64,000 nucleotides of DNA, taken from the NCBI GenBank assembly GCA_000526255.1, contig JAFS01000002.1:124001-188000 (forward strand), read 5' to 3'. Each line of letters begins with the position of its first letter. Positions within the stretch are counted from its first letter, which is position 1. Under the pieces are notes generated by a model. The model was not told the DNA's origin and did not search any database. It was given only the letters and a program-made list of their open reading frames with translations. This DNA comes from Verrucomicrobia bacterium LP2A (GTDB lineage Bacteria; Verrucomicrobiota; Verrucomicrobiia; Methylacidiphilales; Methylacidiphilaceae). This document shows, in pieces, positions 21,313 through 31,482 of the stretch. The position numbers and the translations under genes were made by a program.

Positions 21313-22206
21313 ATGCCGGTTGACGAAGATTCGCCTCTTGCAGCTCGCGGGGAGCCGACCGTCGGATCCCGCCGCGGAGTGGGACGGGTTCCCCTCTATC
21401 TGGGCGCCGCCTCCCTCTTTCTTCTCCTCATCGGGCTGGCGCTTCCTCATGCATGGGAGCGAGAGCTGCACAAGATCGGCCTCGAAATGGCCTCACCCTT
21501 TCTCTCCGCCTGGGACCACTCCGTCAAGTTCTGGGACGATTTCGAGTTGGGTACAAAGACCTTGAACCAGATTCAGGCCGAGCTCAAGCAGCTGCGCGTC
21601 CAGAACACGGAGCTTGCGATGAAGAACAGCTATCTCAGCCATCTGCAGGAGGAAAACGACCGGCTCCGCGAAATGCTCTCCTTCCGGCAGAGCTCGTCGT
21701 TCCGCCTGCTCTCCTGCCGAGTCATCAGCCGGGATCCCTCGAACTGGTGGAGCAACATTTACGTCGACATCGGCTGGAGCGACGACGGGCGCCTCTCCTC
21801 GGATCTTCCGGTCGTCACTCCGCGAGGGGTCGTGGGGAAAACAGGGATCATTGCGCGCAACCTAAGCCAGATCATATTGCTCACCAATGAAAACTGTAAG
21901 ATTTCCGCCATGAGCGAGGTCTCCAAGGATCAAGGGCTGGTCGTCGGCGCGGGCACAGCGGCGGACAACAAGCCCTATGCCCGCATGATCTATCTCCCCA
22001 GGAATGCTCAGGTCGCCGCGGGGGAGCGCGTCCTGACGAGCGGCTTGGGCGGGGTTTTCCCCGCTGGTCTCTACGTCGGCAGCATCAGGCAAGTGCTCCC
22101 CTTGGAGGCGTCCCGTGCGTTTGGCCTCTATCGCGAGGCTACGGTGGACCCCGGTGTCGACCTGACGGAACTTTCCGAGATGTTCGTCGTCCTTCCGGGG
22201 CGATAG
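21313..22206 (+). CDS. mreC: Rod-shape-determining protein MreC
   Basis: The 297-residue protein has a short cytoplasmic tail, one membrane segment (about 26-44), a periplasmic coiled coil (about 75-115, with LKQLRVQNTEL and LQEENDRLREML) and the beta-barrel pair typical of MreC (VISRDPSNWWSNIYVDIG, TPRGVVGKTGII, ERVLTSGLGGVFPAGLYVG). It links MreB filaments to the wall synthases. It lies 50 bases after mreB. Confidence 0.95.
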   Translation: MPVDEDSPLAARGEPTVGSRRGVGRVPLYLGAASLFLLLIGLALPHAWERELHKIGLEMASPFLSAWDHSVKFWDDFELGTKTLNQIQAELKQLRVQNTELAMKNSYLSHLQEENDRLREMLSFRQSSSFRLLSCRVISRDPSNWWSNIYVDIGWSDDGRLSSDLPVVTPRGVVGKTGIIARNLSQIILLTNENCKISAMSEVSKDQGLVVGAGTAADNKPYARMIYLPRNAQVAAGERVLTSGLGGVFPAGLYVGSIRQVLPLEASRAFGLYREATVDPGVDLTELSEMFVVLPGR

Positions 22207-22230
22207 CACGCTTCCTACCTCCGCTTTCCA

Positions 22231-22259
22231 TTGCTATCCCTCTCTTTAGCCGCTATAGA
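22231..22259 (+). promoter_or_regulatory. Internal promoter between mreC and mreD
   Basis: TTGCTA (22231-22236) and TATAGA (22254-22259) are 17 bases apart. The site would let mreD-mrdA-rodA-rng be transcribed apart from mreBC, and it sits directly before a small open frame at 22273. Confidence 0.45.
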
Positions 22260-22272
22260 GGAGAAGCGAACG

Positions 22273-22413
22273 ATGTGGGCGGATCATCGTGGGTTGGGAT
22301 TCCCCCAGCTTGCGCGAGAAGCCGGTGCCGCGACGGCTGCCGTGAGGGCAGAACTCGGATTGGAGCCCGTCCTTGCTAATGCGGAAGGCGGGAAAGAGTG
22401 GATGGCTGGGTGA
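22273..22413 (+). CDS. Possible small protein (46 residues) between mreC and mreD
   Basis: ATG 22273 follows GAGGAG by ten bases and opens 46 codons, ending 23 bases before the mreD ATG. The product has no membrane segment and is alanine/glutamate rich (QLAREAGAATAAVRAELGLE). mreC and mreD are usually adjacent, so an extra gene here would be unusual. I do not recognise it, and it may be leader RNA rather than protein. Confidence 0.35.
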   Translation: MWADHRGLGFPQLAREAGAATAAVRAELGLEPVLANAEGGKEWMAG

Positions 22414-22436
22414 CAATGGCGGGTGGAGGAGGCACG

Positions 22437-23012
22437 ATGCGCTGGGTAGGCGGCGAGCTTGTCCGCAAGGCTCTCTGCACGGTACCGGCCCTTGTCTGTC
22501 TTGGTTTTTGTGTCGTAGCGGTGCCCCTACAGATGATTCTCCCGAGTCTGCCCATCCTGGTCGCCAAGCCGGATTTGCTGGCCCTGCTGGTCGCCTACGC
22601 CGCCTTCCGCCTTCCGCTCATCCCTTCCTTCGGCCTTGCCGCAGCGGCGGGATTCTGGCGCGACCTGCTCACGGCGGGTCATATTGGCCCGGACCTGCTC
22701 GCCTTTACGCTGGCCGCGATTCTGGTCTTCCTGCTCCGACAGACGCTGTTCCTGCGGAGCATCGGGTTTTTGCCGCCGCTCGCCGCCCTGGCGGCTTTCG
22801 TGATTCTGGGGATCTCGCACACGGTTCGATTGCTGGAGCTGCACGAATGGAGCACGATTGCGGCCTCTTGGGGAGAGTTTGCGATCGCGTCGGTGCTGAC
22901 GGCCCTGATCAGTTTCCCCGTTGGCTGGTTCTTCGACTGGAGCCTGGGCCTGCTTTTGGCCAGAGCTCCGGTCGAGAAGGAGGACGATCTGATCGAGATC
23001 GAACCGCTCTGA
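22437..23012 (+). CDS. mreD: Rod-shape-determining protein MreD
   Basis: The 191-residue protein is almost wholly membrane segments (about six), with an FRLPLIPSFGLAAAAGFWRDLL stretch matching the MreD pattern of a loop followed by G-x-x-x-D. It works with MreC in the elongasome. ATG 22437 is chosen over GTG 22398 because GGAGG lies six bases upstream. The stop overlaps the mrdA ATG as TGATG. Confidence 0.88.
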   Translation: MRWVGGELVRKALCTVPALVCLGFCVVAVPLQMILPSLPILVAKPDLLALLVAYAAFRLPLIPSFGLAAAAGFWRDLLTAGHIGPDLLAFTLAAILVFLLRQTLFLRSIGFLPPLAALAAFVILGISHTVRLLELHEWSTIAASWGEFAIASVLTALISFPVGWFFDWSLGLLLARAPVEKEDDLIEIEPL

Positions 23013-25060
23013 TGGACCCGCTCGCTTCCCGTCCGTCCTACCTCCCCAACCTCCGGATCGGCATCGTCGCTCTGGCGATTACGGCCTGCCTGGGGCTCCT
23101 GATTGCTCGGCTCTGGGTTCTCCAAGTGGTCGAAGGACAAACGTACGCCAACCGACTGCGGAATCAGACGACGATCGCCCTGCGCCTCGACGGTGCCCGC
23201 GGTCCTATCCTGGATCGGAACGGCATCGCCCTCGCCGAGAACCGCGCCACCTATGAGATCGATCTCTACCTCGATCAGCTGGTGCGCGACTACCCGAAGC
23301 GCCACCGGGGACGGGTGCCCCGCATCCAGGTGGAACGGAGGATGGGGGGCGCCACCTTGCTCCGCAAGGAGCCCGACATCTATCGGGTCGTCATGAGCGA
23401 TCTCATCCCCATCGCCAACGCCCTGCATCTGGAGGTCAAGCTCGATCCGAAGGAGCTCCAGCGCCACTATTTCACGAGCCCGACGGTCCCCTACCGTTTT
23501 GCGTCGGAGCTCAGCTACGTTACCGTCGCGCGGTTTGCCGAGCAAAACCTGGGTGTTCCGGGGATCGATGTGGCGGTGCGCCCGGTGCGCCACTACAACT
23601 TCGGGGCCTTCGCCTCGCATATTCTCGGCTATGTCGGACCCCCGGGAGAGAAGGAGCGCCTCGGGCCCGACGGGAATGACTTGGAAACGATCGGCCGCAT
23701 CGGCGTCGAGCGGCTCATGGACGGGCAGCTGCAGGGGAAACCGGGAGGAAGGATTCTCCGCGTCAACTATCGCGGCTATATCGTCTCGGAAGAGGGATAC
23801 ACGAATCCGGGCCTCGGTGCTTCTGTCTACCTGACCCTGGATGCGCGGATTCAGGCGATCGTGCAGGATGCGCTCCGTGACGTGGGTCGGGGTGCGGCAA
23901 TCGTCATGGATCCGAATACCGGGGACATCTTGGCCATGGCTTCGGTTCCCGATTTCGACCCCAATGGATTTATACCCAAGATCAGCCAGGAAGACTGGAA
24001 GAGGCTCACTTCCGATCCGACACGGCCGCTTCTCAACCGGGGCGTCGCCACCTATTCCCCCGGTTCCACGTTCAAGGTGCTGGTCTCCTTGGCCGCCCTG
24101 AAATACGGAGCCATCACGCCCAGCACGCAAATTTTTTCCCCGGCCGCGATCGACATCGGCGGCCACCTCTTCCACGACTGGACCAAGACAGGGCGCGGGA
24201 ACATCACTCTCGACGAGGCTCTCCAGTATTCGTGCAACACATTCTTCTACCAAGTCGGCATTCGCACGGGGATCAAGCACCTGGATGAGATGGCCAGCCT
24301 TTGCGGCTTCGGGGAGCCGACCGGGCTGCCCTACCTTGGAGAGGCCTCGGGGATCCTGCCCGGACCGGCTTGGATGAAGGTCCATCATCCCCTGGAGCGA
24401 TGGACGACCGCCCATACGGCCAACCTGTCGATCGGGCAGGGCTTCCTGGAGGTGACCCCCCTGCAGATGGTGCTCCTGATGAGCTCGGTCGCCAACGGCG
24501 GCACCCTCCTCTACCCCCGGCTCGTCATCGGGGTCAGCGACGATCACGGCCGCCAGGTCGCTTCCATCCCTCCCCGGCCCCGCGCCGATCTGGGAGTGCG
24601 CAGGGAAGATCTGAACGCCATCCGGAAGGGATTGCTCTCCGTGGTCGAGAGCGGAACCGGTCACTCGGTGGCGATTCCCGGAATTGCCATCGCTGGCAAG
24701 ACCGGTTCGGCCCAGGCGAAGCGAAAGTGGAACGGAAAGCTCTACAACGACACCCGGGCCTGGTTCATCGGCTTCGAGCCGTATGATCGTCCGAAATATG
24801 CCTTCGGCGTGATGGTGGAAGGGGGCATCGGAGGAGGAGCCACGGCTGGACCGATCGCCCACAAGATTGTCGAGGGAATCCTGGCGATGGAACGGACCGG
24901 CGTCTCTCCGCAGCTCGTCTATTTCACCCCTGCCAAGGGTAACTTCAACGGCCTCTCTGAAATTCAGCCCAAGACCGACACGACGCAGCCGGCTCGCCCA
25001 GCCACTCCGGTGCGCGAAGAGGAAGACAGCCAAGAGGGCGCCTCTTCGGATCAGGGATAG
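23012..25060 (+). CDS. mrdA: Penicillin-binding protein 2, peptidoglycan transpeptidase
   Basis: PBP2 cross-links side-wall peptidoglycan together with RodA. Residues 14-36 are the membrane anchor, and the dimerisation domain includes GPILDRNGIALAEN. The transpeptidase domain has SxxK at Ser352-Thr-Phe-Lys355, SxN at Ser407-Cys-Asn409 and KTG at 563-565. The 682-residue length is slightly more than E. coli (633), with an acidic, Pro/Thr-rich tail after about 640. It overlaps mreD by one base and is followed by rodA after 11 bases. Confidence 0.96.
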   Translation: MDPLASRPSYLPNLRIGIVALAITACLGLLIARLWVLQVVEGQTYANRLRNQTTIALRLDGARGPILDRNGIALAENRATYEIDLYLDQLVRDYPKRHRGRVPRIQVERRMGGATLLRKEPDIYRVVMSDLIPIANALHLEVKLDPKELQRHYFTSPTVPYRFASELSYVTVARFAEQNLGVPGIDVAVRPVRHYNFGAFASHILGYVGPPGEKERLGPDGNDLETIGRIGVERLMDGQLQGKPGGRILRVNYRGYIVSEEGYTNPGLGASVYLTLDARIQAIVQDALRDVGRGAAIVMDPNTGDILAMASVPDFDPNGFIPKISQEDWKRLTSDPTRPLLNRGVATYSPGSTFKVLVSLAALKYGAITPSTQIFSPAAIDIGGHLFHDWTKTGRGNITLDEALQYSCNTFFYQVGIRTGIKHLDEMASLCGFGEPTGLPYLGEASGILPGPAWMKVHHPLERWTTAHTANLSIGQGFLEVTPLQMVLLMSSVANGGTLLYPRLVIGVSDDHGRQVASIPPRPRADLGVRREDLNAIRKGLLSVVESGTGHSVAIPGIAIAGKTGSAQAKRKWNGKLYNDTRAWFIGFEPYDRPKYAFGVMVEGGIGGGATAGPIAHKIVEGILAMERTGVSPQLVYFTPAKGNFNGLSEIQPKTDTTQPARPATPVREEEDSQEGASSDQG

Positions 25061-25071
25061 AAGGGAGCCAC

Positions 25072-26238
25072 ATGGCGGAGAACGAGCGGCTGAGCTTCCT
25101 GACCAAGGTGATGCGCTTCGACTGGTCCCTTCTGATCGTAGCGGTGGCTTTGTCGGCTTTCGGGATCGTCGTCGTCTACAGCGCGACCTACTCGAGCGAG
25201 AGCCAGGATTTCCGCAACGCGGCTTTCTCCCAATCTGTCTGGCTTCTGCTCGGCTTGGGGGCATTCTTCATCCTCTCCTTCATCGATTACCGGATTTGGG
25301 TAAAGTGGGGGTGGCTCTTTTTCCTGGTTTCTCTTCCCGCGCTCGTGATCGTTCTCGTGGTTGGTCAGACGGTCAACGGGGCGAAAAGCTGGCTCCGCTT
25401 CGGCCCGATCAGCATTGAGCCCGCCGATTTCACGAAGGTTGGCTTTGTTCTCCTGGGTGCATGGTGGCTCAACCAGGCGAAGAACCGGGGCCTCCTCTTC
25501 GCTGCTCCCCTCGTGCTCGCCATGATCCTTCCCACGATCCTGATCTTGAAGCAGCCGGCGCTCGGTTCCGCAGGTGTCTTCCTCCCTCTCTGCTTCGCCA
25601 TCCTCTTCGTCGGCGGCCTGAAGATGCGCTACGTGCTTCTCGGCGTGCTCGGCCTTCTTGGAGTGCTCGCCTACGCCTACATGGGAGTCGGCAAACTCGG
25701 TTGGGACATTCCCGGGCTCAAGCCCTACCAGATGAACCGGATTCGCACCTTCTTCGACCCGACTCTCGATCCCCTGGGCGCGGGTTGGACGATCAATCAA
25801 TCCCTGATTGCGATCGGCTCCGGCGGCATGTCCGGCAAAGGCTATCTCAAGGGCACCCAAAACATGCTCGGTTTTCTTCCCAAGAACATCTCCTATACCG
25901 ACTTCATCTTCTCGGTGGTCGGGGAGGAATGGGGCTTCCTCGGGGGTGCGGCGGTCATCGCCGGAGAGTGCCTTCTGCTCCTGCTCTGCCTTCGGATCGC
26001 CTTCGGCGCTCGGGAGCCCGCAGGGCGAGCCGTGTCCGTCGGGATCGCCACGATTCTTTTTACGCACATTTTTGTGAACGTCGGGATGACCATCAAGGTA
26101 GTACCGATTACCGGCATCCCCTTGCCTTTCATCAGCTATGGAGGAACCTTCCTCATCAGTTGCCTGGCAGGATTGGGGCTAGTGGAAAGCGTATGGATCC
26201 ATCGGAAAGCCGAAGACGCCTGCTTGCGCGGAACCTGA
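25072..26238 (+). CDS. rodA: Peptidoglycan glycosyltransferase RodA (SEDS family)
   Basis: RodA polymerises lipid II in the elongasome. The 388-residue protein has about ten membrane segments and SEDS signatures: GAKSWLRFGPISIEPADFTK, the large loop ending QSLIAIGSGGMSGKGYLKGTQ, LPKNISYTDFIFSVVGEEWGF with the conserved Glu, and PLPFISYGGTFLIS near the end. A GGAG lies shortly upstream of ATG 25072. It is in line with mrdA. Confidence 0.96.
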   Translation: MAENERLSFLTKVMRFDWSLLIVAVALSAFGIVVVYSATYSSESQDFRNAAFSQSVWLLLGLGAFFILSFIDYRIWVKWGWLFFLVSLPALVIVLVVGQTVNGAKSWLRFGPISIEPADFTKVGFVLLGAWWLNQAKNRGLLFAAPLVLAMILPTILILKQPALGSAGVFLPLCFAILFVGGLKMRYVLLGVLGLLGVLAYAYMGVGKLGWDIPGLKPYQMNRIRTFFDPTLDPLGAGWTINQSLIAIGSGGMSGKGYLKGTQNMLGFLPKNISYTDFIFSVVGEEWGFLGGAAVIAGECLLLLLCLRIAFGAREPAGRAVSVGIATILFTHIFVNVGMTIKVVPITGIPLPFISYGGTFLISCLAGLGLVESVWIHRKAEDACLRGT

Positions 26239-26433
26239 CGGGACTGATCCGTGTTATCGTCGCCATCCCGAACCGATTTGCCCTCGGGATCAACGGGGCG
26301 CACCCGTCGCCCGCGACGGAGCCGTACTCTCGTCCCGAACTCAAGAAGACTTCACCAAACAGCCCCCGACCGGAATGCCGCCCCGCCTGCGGTTCCCGGC
26401 GAAGGAGATGGCAAGAAAAGAAGGAGACCATTC

Positions 26434-28005
26434 ATGTTTTTCGACCGAATCCGACGTTGGGTCCGTCTGAAGCCGAACGCCGACAGAAAGGAAATCGCGA
26501 TCAGCTGCGAACCGCTCGAGTACCGGGTCGCCCTTTTGGAAGACGGCCTGCTCGAAGAGCTGGCGCTTGAACGGCGAGAGCAGCGCGGGATCGCCGGCAA
26601 CATCTACAAGGGACGCGTCAACAATGTCGAGCCCGCCCTGAAAGCGCTCTTCGTCGACATCGGGGTCGGAAAGAACGCCTTCCTCCACTATTGGGATGCT
26701 ATCCCCGCTGCCCTCGACGCGAGCTTCGAAACGGTTGAGCGGCGCAGGCGCAAAAACAAGTCGCGCACCCCCCGGGCCGAGGACATCCCCAAAATCTACC
26801 CGGCTGGCGCCGAGGTAGTCGTCCAGGTAACCAAAGGCCCCATCGGCACCAAGGGGGCCCGCGTGACGACCAATATCAGCCTTGCGGGCCGCTATCTCGT
26901 GCTGAGCCCGTTCAGCGAGCAGTTCGGGATTTCCCGGAAAATCGACAATCCGAAGGAGCGCGTGCGTCTCCGCAAAATTCTCGATTCGCTCGAGGTGCCT
27001 GACGGAATGGGCCTGATCTTTCGCACGGTGGGGGAGGGGGGGCGCGCGCGCTATTTCGTCCGCGATCTGGCCTTCCTCCTGCAGCAATGGCAGGAGATCA
27101 ACGACAAGATCCGCTCCCTGCCCGCCCCAAGCCTCGTCTACGAAGAGCCGGATCTCGTCCAGAGAACGGTGCGGGATTTCCTCACCGAGGATGTCGAGCG
27201 CATCCTGGTCGACGACGAAGAGGAGGCAAAGCGCATTCGAGAGATGGTGGGTCTCATTTCCTCCCGATCCCAGAGAAAGATCGTCTCGTACAAAGACCCC
27301 ACCCCTCTCTTCGAGCGGCTCGGTATCGAAAAGCAGATCGACAGCGCGTTCGGACGAAAGGTCGAGCTGTCGAGCGGGGGCTACATCGTGATCGACGAGG
27401 CGGAGGCGCTCGTCGCCATCGATGTCAATACGGGGCGGGCTCGTGGCGGACGGGAACAAGGCGGCACTATTTTTCAGACGAACATGGAGGCTGCCCGCGA
27501 AGTCGCCCGGCAACTGCGTCTGCGCAACATTGGGGGCCAGGTCGTCATCGATTTCATCGACATGAAGGCGCGCCGGGAAGGGGAAGCGGTCGTGCAGAGG
27601 CTCAAGGAGTGCGTCCATCGAGACAAGGCAAAGACCAACATTCTGCCTATGTCCGACTTCGGCCTCGTCGAGATGACCCGACAGCGCGTCCAGGAAAGCA
27701 TCCGCCACTCCCTCTATGTCCCCTGCCCCGCCTGCCACGGAAGGGGCATGGTCAAATCGCCGGAGACCATGAGCGTTGAGATTCAGCGAGCCATCGTCCG
27801 AGCCATGCGGCTCCACCCGGAAATCAAGGAGCTGCGCGTCCTCGTCCATCCGTCAACCCTCGAAAGGTTGAAAACCGAAGATGAGGAGCTTCTGCTCGAC
27901 CTCGAGCGCCGACTCCAGGGGAAGCTCTATTTCCGACCCGACACGCACCTCGGCGGCGAACAGTTTACTCTTCTCAATGCGATCACGGGCGATGAGATCG
28001 CCTGA
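26434..28005 (+). CDS. rng: Ribonuclease E/G family endoribonuclease
   Basis: This enzyme matures rRNA and starts mRNA decay. The S1 domain spans about 38-130 (GNIYKGRVNNVEPALKALFVDIG), with an inserted lysine/arginine-rich stretch near 100. The catalytic DNase-I-like region has VAIDVNTGRARG and VIDFIDM, which hold the two magnesium aspartates. The zinc-link cysteines lie in CPACHGRGM. At 523 residues it is RNase G-sized and lacks the long RNase E scaffold tail. ATG 26434 follows AAGGAGA. The 195 bases before it, after rodA, hold no gene I can support and may be a leader. Its place after rodA matches the common mre-rng order. Confidence 0.94.
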   Translation: MFFDRIRRWVRLKPNADRKEIAISCEPLEYRVALLEDGLLEELALERREQRGIAGNIYKGRVNNVEPALKALFVDIGVGKNAFLHYWDAIPAALDASFETVERRRRKNKSRTPRAEDIPKIYPAGAEVVVQVTKGPIGTKGARVTTNISLAGRYLVLSPFSEQFGISRKIDNPKERVRLRKILDSLEVPDGMGLIFRTVGEGGRARYFVRDLAFLLQQWQEINDKIRSLPAPSLVYEEPDLVQRTVRDFLTEDVERILVDDEEEAKRIREMVGLISSRSQRKIVSYKDPTPLFERLGIEKQIDSAFGRKVELSSGGYIVIDEAEALVAIDVNTGRARGGREQGGTIFQTNMEAAREVARQLRLRNIGGQVVIDFIDMKARREGEAVVQRLKECVHRDKAKTNILPMSDFGLVEMTRQRVQESIRHSLYVPCPACHGRGMVKSPETMSVEIQRAIVRAMRLHPEIKELRVLVHPSTLERLKTEDEELLLDLERRLQGKLYFRPDTHLGGEQFTLLNAITGDEIA

Positions 28006-28023
28006 TGCGGCACAGGTTCCCTC

Positions 28024-29295
28024 ATGCTCGACATTCACTGGCTTCGCCAACATCCACAGGAGGCCCGCGAGCGCCTGAGAACCCGCGGCCGCGGAGACGA
28101 GGGACTGGTCGACCGACTCCTCGAGCGCGACGAGGAGCTCCGAGCCGTCATTCACTCCGTCGAAGCGCTCCGATCCGAGCGCAATCAGGTGAGCCGGGAA
28201 ATCGGATTCCGCCGCGGAAGAGAGGAGCCGCCCGCAGAGCTTCTGAGCGCAATGCGAGCTCTGGGGAAAAGGATCGAGGAAGACGAAGGCAAGCGGCAGA
28301 TATTGGAAGAGGAAGTCAAGGATCTCCTCCTTCTCCTCCCCAACCTCCCCCATCCCACCGTTCCCGTCGGCGGCGACCCGGAAGCGAATCAGACGGTTCG
28401 CGCGTGGGGCACCCCGCGCTCGTTCTCCTTTGCGCCAAAGCCCCATTGGGAGATCGGCGAAAAGCGCGGTTGGTTCGATTTTGCCACTGCCGTCAAGCTG
28501 GCGGGCAGCGGATTTGCTCTCTTCCGCGGCGAGGGAGCCCGCCTCCAGCGAACCCTCATCCGCTTCATGCTCGACCTGCATATCCGGGAACACGGATATA
28601 CGGAGATCTGGCCTCCATTTCTCGTTCGCGGGGAGGTCGCGGTCGGGAGCGGTCATCTCCCGAAATTCGCCGAAGAGATGTATCGCATCCCTTCCGACGA
28701 CCTCTACCTCCTCCCGACCGCCGAGCTTGCGCTGGCGAATCTCCACCGGGAGGAAGTCCTTCCGGAATCCGGGCTTCCTCTCCGCTACGTCGCCTATAGC
28801 CCTTGCTTCCGCAGGGAAGCGGGGAGTGCGGGAAAGGACACCCGCGGCCTTCTCCGGATCCATCAATTCGAAAAGGTCGAGCTCGTGCAGGTGACGCAGC
28901 CGGAACGCTCCTACGAAGCTTTGGAAGAGCTCGTTCACCATGCGGAACAGGTCCTCCGACTGCTGGAGATCCCCTACCGAATCGCTCTTCTCTGCTCTGG
29001 CGACATGGGATTTGGCGCCGCCAAATGCTACGACTTGGAAGTCTGGGCCCCGGGGGTGGGCGCCTGGCTCGAAGTCTCCTCTTGCAGCAACCTAGAAGAC
29101 TTCCAGGCCCGTCGGATGAATCTCCGCTGCAAGCCCGATCCGCCGGGCAAGCCGCGCTACTGCCATACCCTCAATGGTTCCGGGACGGCCCTGCCCCGTC
29201 TCATGGCTGCTCTCCTGGAAAATCACCAGCAGGAGGACGGGCAGGTGTTGCTCCCCACAGCATTTCGCGCTTATTATGAAAAGGAGCTTCTATGA
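28024..29295 (+). CDS. serS: Seryl-tRNA synthetase
   Basis: This is a class II synthetase of 423 residues. The N-terminal antiparallel coiled coil that grips the tRNA long arm covers about 1-105. The catalytic core has GSGFALFRGEGARLQRTLI, LLPTAELALANLHREE (motif 2 region), CFRREAGSAGKDTRGLLRIHQFEKVE and the motif 3 sequence NGSGTALPRLMAALLENHQ. The stop overlaps the prc ATG as ATGA. Confidence 0.97.
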   Translation: MLDIHWLRQHPQEARERLRTRGRGDEGLVDRLLERDEELRAVIHSVEALRSERNQVSREIGFRRGREEPPAELLSAMRALGKRIEEDEGKRQILEEEVKDLLLLLPNLPHPTVPVGGDPEANQTVRAWGTPRSFSFAPKPHWEIGEKRGWFDFATAVKLAGSGFALFRGEGARLQRTLIRFMLDLHIREHGYTEIWPPFLVRGEVAVGSGHLPKFAEEMYRIPSDDLYLLPTAELALANLHREEVLPESGLPLRYVAYSPCFRREAGSAGKDTRGLLRIHQFEKVELVQVTQPERSYEALEELVHHAEQVLRLLEIPYRIALLCSGDMGFGAAKCYDLEVWAPGVGAWLEVSSCSNLEDFQARRMNLRCKPDPPGKPRYCHTLNGSGTALPRLMAALLENHQQEDGQVLLPTAFRAYYEKELL

Positions 29296-31457
29296 GAGGT
29301 TTTTTGCGTCGTCTTTGGCTCTTCGGCCTGCTGCTCGCACTCGCACCGGCGGCGATGCCCGCCGACATGGATCAGACGCAGTGTGGGAAGGTCGCCAAGC
29401 TCGTCGCGATTTTCCTCCAGCAAGCTCATTTTTCCCAAAAGCCGTTCGACGAGCACGTCTCGGAAGCCTTTCTCCGAAACTACCTCGACGCGCTCGACTT
29501 CAACCACTCGATCTTCCTCCAGCCGGACATCGACCAGTTTGAGAAAAAGTATGGCACCACCCTCGGAGACTACACCCGCAGGGAAGACATTTCACCGGCT
29601 TTCGAAATCTACAATCGTTTTCTGACGCGAGCGGCGGAGCAGGAGCACGGCGTCGAAACCCTGCTCGCCGAGCCCCACGACTTCTCGAAGGAGGAAACCT
29701 ACCGGCCGGATCGCAGCAAGCTGCCCTGGCCCAAGGATGAGGCTGAGGCGCACGATCTCTGGAGAAAACGCGTCAAGTTCGAGCTTCTCCAAGGGCTATT
29801 GTCGAAGGAGAAGCCGGCGCTGACCCGGAAGACCATCGCCCGACGGTACAGCCGCTTCCTCAAGGAGATGCGGGAGGCGGACAGCGAGGAGATCGTCGAC
29901 TATTACTTGAACGCGCTTGCGCACGCCTACGATCCCCACTCCGATTACCAGTCTCCAAGTGAGGCGGAAAACTTCGAGATCAATAGCATCAAGCTCTCCT
30001 TGACCGGAATCGGAGCCGTCTTGAAATCGGAAGACGGCTACCCGAAGATCGTCAGCCTGGTCCCCGGTGCTCCGGCTGATCTGGACAAGCGGCTGAAGCC
30101 CAACGACCGCATCGTCGCCGTGCAGCAGGAGCGCGGGGAGCCTGTCGACGTGGTCGACATGAAGCTCAACAAGGTCGTCGAGCAAATTCGCGGCGAACGC
30201 GGCACCAAGGTGACCCTGCTGGTGATTCCGGCGGACGCCGCGGACGAGTCGGTGCGCCGCTCGATCAGCCTCTCCCGCGACGTGGTGAAGCTCACCGAGC
30301 AGCATGCAAAGGGATTTGTTTACGAGCGGACCGATGCCCAGGGGCATCCGATTGAGCGCTTCGGTGTCGTCCAGCTGCCCGGCTTCTATGAGAAATGCAG
30401 CGACGACGTCGCGCTGCTCTTGAAACGCCTGGAAAAGGAGCGCATTTCGGGTGTGATCCTCGACCTCCGGCGCAATGGAGGGGGCATGCTCGAAGAGTCG
30501 ATCAACTTGACCGGGCTCTTTCTGCGGGACGGGCCTGTCGTTCAAGTAAAGGACTATCGCGGTCGCACCCAATCCTTCCGCATCCCCGGGAGTCATCTCT
30601 GCTACACAGGCCCCTTGCTTGTCCTGGTCAGCCGGTTTAGCGCATCCGCATCGGAGATCGTGGCGGCCGCGCTCCAGGATTACGGCCGGGCCGTTGTGAT
30701 CGGTGACCAGACCACGCACGGAAAGGGGACGGTGCAAACGCTCCTTCCGCTTTCCGACTATGTCCCATGGGATTTTCACGGCGATCCCGGCAAGCTCAAG
30801 GTGACCGTCCAGAAGTTCTACCGGGTGACCGGCTTGAGCACGCAACAGCGGGGGGTCGCCTCCGACGTCGTCCTTCCCTCGGTGGACGATTACCTGGAGC
30901 TCGGCGAATCGGCCCTGCCGAACGCCCTTCCCGCTGACGCCATCCCGCCAGCCTACTATCAAAAAGCAAGCGGGGAGGCGGCTTTCCTTCCTATCTTGCA
31001 AAAGCGCTCGTCGGAACGGGTGGCGTCGAATCCGGACTTCACTTATGTATTGACGCAAATCGATCTCATCAAGCGGAAGAACGAGGACAAGTCTGTTTCC
31101 CTCAACCAGTCGCTTCGCCTCAAGGAGAAGCAGGAGGCGGAGGCGAGCAAGGCGGCCTTGGAGGCAAAGCGCGCGCGTCGTCCCCCGCACAACGAGTCCG
31201 TCTACTACTTGGACATCGAATCCGCGCGGAGCCGCAAGCCGATGAAGCTCTTGCCGCGCTCCACGGCGAAGAACTCTTCGGGGGAAGCGTCCGGCGACGC
31301 GACGGCTATCCGAGAGATCGAAGAGAAGAACTGGGACGATGGCACTCCTCAGGTCGGCAACGATTTCACCCTGGAGGAAGCGCTAAACGTACTGGGCGAT
31401 TACGTCACCCTGCTGCAGAAGCCGGGTAGTTCCTTGGCCCTACAAAAAGACCAATGA
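29292..31457 (+). CDS. prc: Tail-specific carboxy-terminal protease Prc (S41 family)
   Basis: Prc degrades periplasmic proteins with nonpolar C-termini and trims wall-lytic enzymes. The 721 residues match Prc. A signal peptide lies at 1-24. A helical N-terminal domain is followed by a PDZ domain (about 230-320: [33 protein letters not shown]). The S41 core has the likely nucleophile Ser452 in FSASASE, Asp463, and the general base Lys478 in THGKGTVQ. The C-terminal DUF3340-type region closes the protein. It is coupled to serS. Confidence 0.95.
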   Translation: MRGFLRRLWLFGLLLALAPAAMPADMDQTQCGKVAKLVAIFLQQAHFSQKPFDEHVSEAFLRNYLDALDFNHSIFLQPDIDQFEKKYGTTLGDYTRREDISPAFEIYNRFLTRAAEQEHGVETLLAEPHDFSKEETYRPDRSKLPWPKDEAEAHDLWRKRVKFELLQGLLSKEKPALTRKTIARRYSRFLKEMREADSEEIVDYYLNALAHAYDPHSDYQSPSEAENFEINSIKLSLTGIGAVLKSEDGYPKIVSLVPGAPADLDKRLKPNDRIVAVQQERGEPVDVVDMKLNKVVEQIRGERGTKVTLLVIPADAADESVRRSISLSRDVVKLTEQHAKGFVYERTDAQGHPIERFGVVQLPGFYEKCSDDVALLLKRLEKERISGVILDLRRNGGGMLEESINLTGLFLRDGPVVQVKDYRGRTQSFRIPGSHLCYTGPLLVLVSRFSASASEIVAAALQDYGRAVVIGDQTTHGKGTVQTLLPLSDYVPWDFHGDPGKLKVTVQKFYRVTGLSTQQRGVASDVVLPSVDDYLELGESALPNALPADAIPPAYYQKASGEAAFLPILQKRSSERVASNPDFTYVLTQIDLIKRKNEDKSVSLNQSLRLKEKQEAEASKAALEAKRARRPPHNESVYYLDIESARSRKPMKLLPRSTAKNSSGEASGDATAIREIEEKNWDDGTPQVGNDFTLEEALNVLGDYVTLLQKPGSSLALQKDQ

Positions 31458-31482
31458 CGGAATTCTCCGGCTCTATTGCAAC

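Noticed and set aside
22679-25264. 861-codon minus-strand frame opposite mreD and mrdA
   Set aside because: It lies opposite well-supported MreD and PBP2 genes and has no recognisable motif.
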